A program made the position numbers and the translations under genes. 64,000 bases of DNA from Diphasiastrum complanatum (lineage: Eukaryota; Streptophyta; Lycopodiopsida; Lycopodiales; Lycopodiaceae). Positions 56,478 through 64,000 of this stretch are shown one piece after another; position 1 is the stretch's first letter; every line of letters starts with the position of its first letter. The DNA is taken from positions 1 through 64,000 of the forward strand of contig MU831964.1 in the NCBI GenBank assembly GCA_029204225.1, written 5' to 3'. The notes beneath the pieces were generated by a model. That model was not told where the DNA came from and did not search any database. It worked only from the letters and a program-made list of their open reading frames with translations.

Positions 56478-57029
56478 AGAGCGACATTATAAACCATTTT
56501 CAAAAAACATCTAATGTGCTAGAGCTTGCACACTCAACAGATTGTCAAATCTTGCTAAGGCAAGACCGTTGAGGGATAGTGATACTGGAGCTTGCAATCA
56601 CACTTTCTACTAGTACATTGCTGACAAGAAACATCATCATCCTATCAAAAAAACATTACTCCATGTTGTTCACACCCTATTCTTCCACAAAAACCAGTGA
56701 CTCCAGATCAACCACGACCATCGACTAAGAGAGATGGTTAGAGAAAGGTTTGAACAAGTAAGAAGGTGTCTGCTTGGTCGTGGTTGATCTGGAGTCACTG
56801 GTTGATCTGGAGTTGACAGGTGTATAGGTCGTGTTTGAGCTGGAGGCATGGGTGTTTGTGGAGTAATGCTTTCTTGATAAGATGATGATGTTTCTTGTCA
56901 GTGGCGTACTAGAAGCAAGTGTGATTGCAAGCTCCAGTATCACTACCCCTCAGAGGTCTTGCCTTAGCAATTTTTTGAATGTAGAAAACTCTGGCACATT
57001 AGGTTTTCTGTGAAAATGGTGCGCTCTGG
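56478..57029. repeat. Long inverted repeat with about 54-base loop
   Basis: The left arm (about 56478-56720) and right arm (about 56775-57029) are imperfect reverse complements. The innermost 27 bases, 56694-56720 against 56775-56801, match perfectly. The arms share GATACTGGAGCTTGCAATCA and ACAAGAAACATCATCATC. The right arm has an extra segment of about 40 bases. The loop (56721-56774) contains GGTTTGAACAAGTAAGAAGGTGTCTGCTT-like sequence whose inverted copy occurs again at about 57083-57120. A transcript would fold into a long hairpin. It is a foldback duplication or MITE-like unit; no protein-coding role is seen. Confidence 0.85.
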
Positions 57030-57270
57030 ATCCGTGTTGGGTGGTTAGAGATTGTTAGAGATGTGTTGGGTGGTTCAAACCTTTCGACCAAGCAGACATC
57101 TTCTTACTTGTTCAAACCTTGTTTTCAATCTGTCTAGACCGAACAGAGCTTCAGTACTTCGATCTATTTTGACCGAACAAACCTCAGTTTGTTATATTCA
57201 GTCTCGATCAAATAGCATTCCAAAACCTCCGCAGGTCTCAACCGAGCAACACTCCATACCATAGTAGATA

Positions 57271-57894
57271 CAAACACTGTCTGCCATTTTCCCTTCCGGT
57301 TCTGGAGATCAACAATCTGAGAAAATAGACATCACTATGGGCACACTTGGTACTATTGAGATGACTAATTGGTACCAAGAAGTACACCAGTTCCTCACCA
57401 AAATAGAATTCCAACTACCTCCTTTCACTGGTTATCAAAGCCTGTTCTTGTTACATCTTGCTTATGCCTAGTATAAGTAGACTCACAGATCTTTCCAATT
57501 CATATTACCTCCTACCAGGAGCATTGTGTTCGTCGTACCCATCTTTGGAGCTGACCTTCATGCACTTGGTTTTCCAAGAGGACTGAACACAGTCAGCAGA
57601 ACTTTCAAAAAGATTGAATCAATGGCATATTTCAAGTTTATTGATCCATCAATGGACAAATGGAGGAACAAGGTCGGCTGGCTTATCGGCGCCATCAACA
57701 ATAAACAATTGGCTGCTGCTTGTGCATATATCACACGATATACACAATGTCATAGGTCCCTGATCAGGCGTATCCCTATGATCAGGCGTATCCCTATGAT
57801 GCTGTTCCATATGATGGCCGATTTCAGATTGCACAGTCAGAATCTCTATGATTGGGTCCAATTTGCGTCAAATTGCCTTCATGACTGCATCTGA
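57271..57894 (+). pseudogene. Unknown frame, possibly retroelement gag
   Basis: One frame runs from 57271 to 57894 with two TAG stops at about 57468 and 57477. It has NWYQEVHQFLTKIEFQLPPF early, then FVVPIFGADLHALGFPRGLN and WRNKVGWLIGAINNKQLAAACAYITR. A 19-base unit (ATCAGGCGTATCCCTATG) is duplicated in tandem at about 57762-57797. It resembles no family I can name. Context (retroelement scraps on both sides) suggests a gag-like origin. Confidence 0.35.
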
Positions 57895-58994
57895 ACCAAG
57901 AAAGCCACAACATACTTGGGCTATCTTCTGACGCGGACATCACATTGCAGCAACTCAATCACCATCCACACATGAGAGCAAATTTGCTATTAGCTGACAA
58001 AGCATGGGAGATATCTGCAGACCAGACAACCAAGTCTCCAACCAAGCTTGCGACACAAACAAGACAACACACAACCAACGTCTAAGAAGAGGAAAGCCCC
58101 ATCCTCTCATACAAGGCCAGCAACAAAACAAGTCAAAACAAGCCAAGCAAAGCTTCACAACCAAGAAAGATGCCCACCTCGTTGACATCATAGACAAAGG
58201 GCCTTTCTACAGACAAGTCATCGGCTCAACAGCAAGACGTCACCACACAAGTTCAAGCCCCACCAGCACGTCCACTACGGGCAAGGCCAAAGATGCAAAT
58301 GACATGCCATGCCTCCCCGGATAAAACAGAGTCTGATGGTATGGAGTCTGACAAAGATTCACAAGACGATGACTCTACGTCGGATACACCTTCCAAACAA
58401 CATTCGTCACCACCTCATGCAACAGATGGTGTAGATGGTACTCATGGTGCTAATACATCCATAGCTGTAGACACAGCCATTGCTTCACAAGTTAATCCCC
58501 TTAAAAAGTCAAAGATCTCTTTAATAGTTCAACTCTTTCGCTATTTTCGGGAAAGCCTTATGGAATTTTCTCTCTCTTTGCATTTTTTGAGAAAATGCGA
58601 AAAGGGACAAAGGTGTTGAAAATAGTTAAACTGTTGAACTGTGACCAAGTTGACTTCTTCAAAAAATAATTGAACAGAAAAAGTCGAAGGTAAGTGTTGC
58701 AGTTTTCGGAAAAGTGCAAAAAATGCGAACTGCGACACTTAGTGTATTTTTGCAAACTGTTCAAAAATAATGTAAATCTGCATACTTGTTCTAAATGCAA
58801 GTTTTGTGGAAGTCCTTGAAGATGGCCAAGTCTTCAATGACTTTAAATTATTAAACTTGACATCTAAACTTAAAAATTATGATGGGATTGGTTACCCTTT
58901 GCTGGAGATCAACCGAAAGTCTGTTGTAGGCATCCTTCAAATAAATTGGTTGTCTAAGTTATGATTCCAAAGAGGCAACTGTGGGCTTAATTTC
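57895..58994. other. Unassigned, Ser/Thr/Asp-rich frames and probable copia LTR
   Basis: Frames at 58004-58324 and 58293-58619 are charged, low complexity (DKDSQDDDSTSDTPS) and without motif. The stretch 58560-58990 lies beyond the purine-rich end of the minus-strand copia RNase H and may be its 3' LTR, but no TG start was fixed. Confidence 0.35.
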
Positions 58995-59405
58995 CCTTAG
59001 TCCCCCCTTAAGGTCACGGTTGGTGCCTTGGTATCTTTGTCAGGTTCAACATGTTGAAGAACTTCTGGTGCTTGATCTTGGAAAGCACTTTGGTAAAGAT
59101 GTCTGTGGCCATTTCTGTTGTGGAGCAGTATTGAAATATCACTTGCCTTGAGATAACTTTCTCCCGAATGAAATGATACTATGTGCTTGGATTTGCCATG
59201 AAATCCGGGATTCAATGACAGTGAAATACAGCTCAAGTTGTTACACAGAATGGTGGTAGCATTGATCTGAGTGTGATGTAAGTCGTGAAGTAATAACCTT
59301 ATTCATACAGCTTCTTTTGAAGCTCGGCATATTGCGATGTACTCTGTCTTTGTCGAAGAAAGCGCAACTGATTTTTGCTTCCATGAGTTCCACAAAATCG
59401 GTCCC
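58995..59405 (-). pseudogene. Copia RNase H C-terminus relic (minus)
   Basis: On the minus strand: NSWKQKSVALSSTKTEYIAI, EAV then LLLHDL, TTILCNNLSCISLSLNPGF, HGKSKHIVSFH, and in a shifted frame STTEMATDIFTKVL. These are the standard copia RNase H motifs (LSSTEAEY, CDN, SKHI, DIFTK). A purine run (AAGGGGGGA) follows at about 59003-59012 as a polypurine tract. There are one stop and one frameshift. The gypsy LTR begins next to its upstream edge. Confidence 0.72.
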
Positions 59406-59409
59406 CTTG

Positions 59410-59770
59410 TGTTACGAGCTCATGACCAGTGCCGAACCCTAGAGAACACAGATAGGTTAGATACCACAGTCAAGGTCGTGTCCAGCAGCGCACACGACCA
59501 ACAGGGCAAGACAATGTGAGTAGTGTGCCCCAGCACGGTCCATAGCTATGGCGGGCCTAACACAATCTAGGGACCCTGTCAGTAGGATAGGGCCCCCAGT
59601 TGGGTCCTGACGTGCAGTCGGCCACGTTAGTGCCACGTGGCCGACACTTGGCAGTTGCATGCTACCAGTTCTCACACTGGGCTAGGAGGGGCTTACTCTA
59701 TATCAGGGAGTAGGCAAGGTTGGGTGGATCAGTTAGTGTTTGTCCTACTGTGGCGTTAGGATCTATTACA
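59410..59770 (+). repeat. 5' LTR of the gypsy element (start approximate)
   Basis: The end ATTACA at 59770 is fixed by the primer site. The start is placed at TGTTACGAGC near 59410, because a copia relic ends just before it; no second LTR is available to confirm. It contains a TATA-like CTCTATATC at about 59695, and the near-palindrome GGCCACGTTAGTGCCACGTGGCC at about 59620-59642. Confidence 0.55.
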
Positions 59771-59771
59771 C

Positions 59772-59784
59772 TGGTATCAGAGCC
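59772..59784 (+). other. Primer-binding site (initiator Met tRNA)
   Basis: TGGTATCAGAGCC one base after the LTR end, a perfect match to the plant initiator-Met primer site. Confidence 0.9.
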
Positions 59785-60667
59785 ATCTCCATCTTTGGGA
59801 ACAGGGAGAAAGTAGAGAGAGTGCTCAGAATCTCTTAAAAAAACTTTGGTAAATAAGAGAGACAGATCCAGCGTTGGAGGAGTAGCTTTCTATTGTGAAA
59901 ATTTTTACATTGAATCATCTTTCTTACATTTGGAATATGAGTTAGATTTCTGAGACAGATCCATCGTTGTAGAGATAGCTATCTGACAAGACAATTTCAG
60001 TATAATTCTGAGTCATCTGAGCAGAACTTCAAGGGGAAAGGATGGGCAGATCTATCGTTGTGTAGCTAGCCCTCAAATCTAAAATTGGTAGCAAGTTCTG
60101 AATAGATTAGAGTAAGTTCTAATCAGAAATAGAGTAGCAAGGTCAGCGCTGGACAGGGAGGTGAAAAAGTGAATTTTCATCCCTGATTTTTGGGATTTCT
60201 CAGTAGTTTGAACTTCAAACTAATTTGCCACAGACCAACGACCTACCAACTGAGGTTAAATCAGAAATTCTAGCGAGTATTGGGCCGTAAATTTCAGAAA
60301 ATTGGGCCAGACATGTTGCTGTCCAACCAACGAGGGCAAAGACATCAAATTTCCATATTTTCTTTTGCACTTTTTTGATTTTTACTCGATTTTTTGGAAC
60401 CTCACAGCTGCAATCAGATCAACGAGCTACTATACTCAAGGAACCGAAAATTTTGATACCATTTTGGAGCCACAAACTGGGATTTTCCGGGACAACAGGT
60501 TTGAAATTTTGGGTGGAAGAGCTAAGAGGGTTCCTCTTCATAATTTCTTTGGAAGTATAGTCCTCAGAAACAGCTAAGTCATCTTTCCTTTCCCTTGTAC
60601 AGTTGTAAATTAGCCTTTTTGACTTTTTTTCATTAGAAGTTAAGGTACCTCTCTTTCAATTCCAAAG

Positions 60668-61700
60668 ATGACCACTCCTCAGGGACCTGATCAACCTCCG
60701 GAGAGAGGCTTCGACGAACTTGAAACAAAAGCCTTGGCCTATAGTAAAGGGAAAGAACCCATGGAAATGGAAGAACAGGAACAGTTCGCCGAAGAACTCA
60801 ACGAACTGGTTACCAAGGAGCAGTTTCTCCAGTTGGTAACAGAAGTGGATGAACTGAAGTTGGCATTAGCCAATTTCAAGTCCAGTGTGGATGACTCGTT
60901 CGCTGAACTCAAGAGCTTGATTTTGAGTTTCGCGAAAGGAAGCCTTCCCTCCACTTCTCAGTTGTCCCCTCTGCACTTCCATCAGTTTCAGGTGAGACTT
61001 TATGGTCTCACCCCAGTGTCTTTAAAGATTTAAAGCCTCCTACTTTTAATGGGGAAGAGAAGGATAGAAATGCAGACATTCTACAAACCTTCCTCAACCA
61101 ATGGAAGAACATTCATGCTCTTAAACAGACCCCTGACCATTTGCAAGCTATTGAGGCCAGTCTTTCCTTAGGGCCTATGGCCTATAAGTGGTGGTTAAAT
61201 CTCTAGGAGACTAGGCAGACTCCCCGGTCATGGAAAGCTTTTGAAGAAGCCTTCCTAAGATAATTCCTACCTGAAAATGAACTTGATAGAGCCTGGGAAG
61301 CTTGGGAAAGAACAGTAATGGACAAGTCCCTCATCCAATATATCTCGCAGTATCGAGAAGCAATTTTAAAGATTAAAAATATGGATGATTATCAAAAAAT
61401 CAGGGGATTTGTCTGTGGCCTCAAAGATGAATATAAAGTAGAGGTCCAAAGAAACTCGCCTACTACCCTTGAGCAAGCTCTCAGATATGCTCAAATCTAT
61501 GATGATTCAGTGGGTAGGAAGAGGGCGAGACAACAGCCACTTTTTGAGAAGCCTCCTCAGAAAGACTTTCAATTTAAAAAGAAAATTTTAAAAGAAAGAA
61601 TCAAGATAAATTTAAAAGTGAAGCTCCTCAGAAACGCCCTTCACTCATACAGCCCTTAAAACCAGATGATTTTGAGAAAGCCAAACAAGAACGTTTGTGA
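60668..61700 (+). pseudogene. gag: Gypsy gag, damaged
   Basis: An N-terminal acidic coiled-coil region (EQFAEELNELVTKEQFLQLV) from 60668. After a frame change near 60960, the capsid part is DLKPPTFNGEE, FLNQWKNIHALKQTP, LSLGPMAYKWWLNL, SWKAFEEAFLR, FLPENELDRAWEAWE, QYISQYREAILKI and IRGFVCGLKDEYK. Stops: TAG at about 61204 and TAA at about 61261. A frame change near 61600-61655 leads to the zinc knuckle (61697 onward), in which the first Cys position is TGA, followed by FVCMGKGHTVKQC. Confidence 0.82.
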
Positions 61701-61703
61701 TTT

Positions 61704-62270
61704 GTGTGTATGGGCAAGGGACACACAGTCAAACAGTGTCCCAAGGGGCCTTTCACTAAAAAGGATAAGAAAGATAAGAAACAAGTTCATCTTGTTCAAA
61801 CTGTAAGTTTCCCCAGTGACTCGGCAGCTTCCGAGATCAAAGTGTATCATGAAGATCATGAACATTGTTGCCAGCTGACCTCTGCAATGCTAGCGAGACC
61901 CTTCAGCTTTGGGCCGCATGACCTAGTACGTATGCATGGGAAAGTTGGTAACCAGTCAGTAAGAGTTATGGTTGATGATGGGGCAACCCATAATTTCATC
62001 AACTACACCCTGGTTAAAAAGCTTAAACTACCAGAAGTACCTAGTCAACATAGGTACATAGTTTCATTAGCTAAGGGCCGGGTGAAGATAAAAAAAATAT
62101 GGGAAACTATGGTGAGTAATTTGAATCTTGGTATTCAGGGGTACCAAGATGAAATAAACTTTCAGATAATGCACCTGAATCGCACAGATATTGTTCTTAG
62201 GAGAGATTGGCTCTACAGTTTAGGACCTTCCCTTCACAAAAACTATCAGGAGAACACCCTCAGCTTTTAG
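61704..62270 (+). pseudogene. Gypsy zinc-knuckle end and aspartic protease
   Basis: It opens with the knuckle remainder CMGKGHTVKQC, a Lys-rich linker and then the retropepsin: VRMHGKVGNQSVRVMVDDGATHNFI. The active site here is VDDGATHNF, where most gypsy elements have DSGATHNFI or DTGATHSFI. Then IVSLAKGRVKIKKIWETM and RTDIVLRRDWLYSLGP, where the usual -LGMDWL is RRDWL. A TAG at 62268-62270 separates it from RT in the same frame. Confidence 0.85.
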
Positions 62271-62291
62271 CATAAAGACCAAGAGATCCAG

Positions 62292-63308
62292 TTGCATGGG
62301 GAGCATGATATTCCCAATAGTCCTATGGTTTGCAGTTTAGAGCTCTGCCAACTAATCGGAGATGAAGACCATCGGGTATTCTTATGTGACTTTCAGTTTA
62401 TTCCTGAAGTTTCTATTTCCAGTTCTATACAGCAGAAAATCAGTAAATTAGAAACTTTATTGTCTAAATTTAAAGATGTTTTTCCTGAAGACTTGCCACA
62501 TGGTTTACCACCTAGCAGAGAGGCAGATCATGTAATAAACCTAGTACCAGGTACAACACTTGTTTCTAAACCTCCGTATCGGGTCAGCCGAACAGAGGAT
62601 GAAGAAATAACTAGGCAGTTAACAGATTATCTTGGAAAAGGCCAAATTCAGACCAGTAGTTCACCATGGGCCTCACCAGTCCTATTGGTGAAAAAGAAAG
62701 AGGGGTCTACGCGTCTTTGCGTAGATTACAGAGCCCTCAATAAAGTCACAATTAAGAATAAGTACTCTATGCCTCGGGCAGACGAGTTGTTTGATCAACT
62801 CGACGGGGCTAAGTTTTTCAGTAAAATAGACCTCAGATCGGGATATCATCAAGTTTGTATAAAGTCGGAAGATGTCTCAAAAACAGCTTTTAGGACTCGT
62901 CACGGTCATTATGAGTTTAAGGTAATGCCATTTGGGCTCACAAATGGTCCAGCTACCTTTATGACCTTGATGAACAGTGTCCTCAGACCATATTTGGGTA
63001 AGTTTGTAGTCGTATTTTTAGATGACATCCTCGTCTACAATAAAACAAGGAAGGAGCATCTAAAACACCTTAGAAAGGTGTTTCGACTGCTTAGAAAGCA
63101 TAAGCTTTATGCTAAACAATCCAAGTCTGAATTCTTCGTTGAAGAAGTAGCATATTTGGGTCACATTATCTCATCAGATGGGATTAAGATGGACCCAAAT
63201 AAGGTTAAAGCCATACTCAGTTGGCTGAGACCTCAGAATATTTTGGAACTTCAGATCTTTCTTGGTTTGGCGGGATATTACAGACGATTTGTCAAAGAAT
63301 ATGCTTAG
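62292..63308 (+). CDS. Gypsy reverse transcriptase (motif-intact)
   Basis: It starts in frame after the TAG at 62268. Motifs in order: [21 protein letters not shown] (linker), [91 protein letters not shown], then FLDDILVY (catalytic Asp pair) and [11 protein letters not shown]. It ends [16 protein letters not shown] before a TAG at 63306-63308. All RT catalytic Asp are present. It is expressed, if at all, as part of a polyprotein. Confidence 0.9.
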   Translation: MHGEHDIPNSPMVCSLELCQLIGDEDHRVFLCDFQFIPEVSISSSIQQKISKLETLLSKFKDVFPEDLPHGLPPSREADHVINLVPGTTLVSKPPYRVSRTEDEEITRQLTDYLGKGQIQTSSSPWASPVLLVKKKEGSTRLCVDYRALNKVTIKNKYSMPRADELFDQLDGAKFFSKIDLRSGYHQVCIKSEDVSKTAFRTRHGHYEFKVMPFGLTNGPATFMTLMNSVLRPYLGKFVVVFLDDILVYNKTRKEHLKHLRKVFRLLRKHKLYAKQSKSEFFVEEVAYLGHIISSDGIKMDPNKVKAILSWLRPQNILELQIFLGLAGYYRRFVKEYA

Positions 63309-63320
63309 ATAGCAATTTCC

Positions 63321-63575
63321 ATGACAAATCTTCTTAAGGGGAAGGGAAAGGAGTTCATTTGGGAGTCCGCACAGCAGGAGAGCTTTGATGCTCTCAAAAC
63401 AGCCTTAGCTACAGCACCAGTTTTCAAAGTTGTCAACCCCAATCAACCATTTGTGGTCGAAACAGATGCTAGCGACTTTGCAGTTGGTGCTGTACTGACT
63501 CAGGGTGGACGACCAGTTGCGTTCGAGAGTAAAGAACTCGAGCCAGTTCAAACTAGGTACAGTGCCTATGAAAAG
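63321..63575 (+). pseudogene. Gypsy RNase H, truncated
   Basis: Continuing the RT frame after the TAG: LLKGKGKEFIWESAQQESFD, LKTALATAPVF, VETDASDFAVGAVLTQ (first catalytic Asp), RPVAFESKEL and QTRYSAYEK. The expected continuation is missing because the minus-strand LTR begins at 63576. Confidence 0.87.
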
Positions 63576-64000
63576 TGTTCAAAAAGTACAAAAAGGACCA
63601 AGAGTGGATCCTAATCTGATCCTCAAGAGAGATTGGTCGTCAGATTACTTGATCTATCAATCTACTTGAGATTAAGATCAATCTAGATCAATTCTAGACA
63701 CAAAATCCTAATAAGAACAATCATTAATTGAAGGTAGGTGTACTTTTTGGTTTCACACGTGTGAAACACTGTCTGAGTACGGACTCCAACCTAAAAATCA
63801 AGTACTCATTGATAGAACCTCAAAACAATCAAAACAAATGTAGACAAATGGAGAGAATCACTCAAAATTGCTTCCAAAACCAAGATTGGTGTCTCACATT
63901 GATTATGGCCAAATGTGGCTCTATATAATAATAAGTGGGAGCTCGTGGTACTGATCATCCCTCTGATCCCACATGTGTGAAGGTGCTTTGTCATATGATG
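63576..64000 (-). mobile_element. Partial LTR (minus), same family as 31354-32186
   Basis: The + strand starts TGTTCAAAAAGTAC, the reverse complement of an LTR end like that at 32186 with small changes. Homology runs to the window end, with the palindrome GTTTCACACGTGTGAAAC at 63750-63767. The preceding 5 bases AAAAG may be the target duplication; the other side is outside the window. The insertion splits the gypsy RNase H. Confidence 0.85.

Larger units (their letters stand above)
59410..63575 (+). mobile_element. Ty3/gypsy retrotransposon, 5' part to RNase H, cut by a later insertion
   Basis: The order is LTR, primer site, leader, gag, protease, RT, RNase H: the gypsy order. The right side ends at 63575 within RNase H where a minus-strand LTR of another family starts. 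Integrase and 3' LTR lie beyond the window if present. A few stops and one or two frameshifts make it defective, but it is younger than the other gypsy relics here. Confidence 0.85.

Overview
The window is nuclear DNA of a land plant with a large, repeat-rich genome. The evidence is a spliced tonoplast-type inositol transporter, a spliced GT31/DUF604 glycosyltransferase, and dense nested Ty1/copia and Ty3/gypsy LTR retrotransposons with plant-type primer sites. The style (old nested elements, an uncharacterised transposase-like family that I associate with non-flowering plants) suggests a fern, gymnosperm or other non-angiosperm, but that is inference. There is nothing bacterial: no operons, CRISPR arrays or Shine-Dalgarno sites.

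Layout. 1-4429: inositol transporter on +, with five exons visible and exon 1 outside the window. 4430-11855: mostly non-coding, with a tRNA-like sequence (6200-6268), a truncated copia gag (7525-7899), a minisatellite (9097-9520), a copia RT scrap (9917-10072) and one LTR end with its primer site (10616-10634). 11856-14596: a 2.74 kb LTR-type repeat (copy A). 14597-16917: a decayed copia pol. 17041-19230: a degenerate tandem array followed by a gypsy gag relic. 19593-26960: a block of at least four decayed multi-exon genes on both strands, one of them transposase-like. 27400-28740: probable gypsy remnants. 29261-32186: the 3' part of an LTR element carrying a long open frame of 650 codons. 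32380-35561: gypsy integrase, then an extra plant-type RNase H, then a coiled-coil frame. 36709-45920: a second copy of the 2.7 kb LTR (copy B, minus), split by a young, nearly complete copia element with near-identical LTRs and a 5-bp target duplication (38301-44740). 45921-50690: further retroelement relics. 50699-52690: GT31/DUF604 gene on minus. 54307-54522: a histone-H3-like (CENH3-like) remnant. 55190-59405: gypsy and copia scraps and a long inverted repeat (56478-57029). 59410-63575: a gypsy element with LTR, primer site, gag, protease, RT and RNase H, cut at 63576 by a minus-strand LTR of the same family as 31354-32186.

Only the inositol transporter and the GT31 gene look like intact host genes. 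The rest is mobile DNA at different ages. The copia element at 38306-44735 is the youngest: I see one difference between its 655-bp LTRs. It has one striking lesion, a base missing inside the protease catalytic Asp codon, which separates gag and pol. The best candidates for something undescribed are the 650-codon frame at 29261-31213 (two zinc-knuckle-like motifs plus an internally duplicated domain) and the gene block at 19593-26960.
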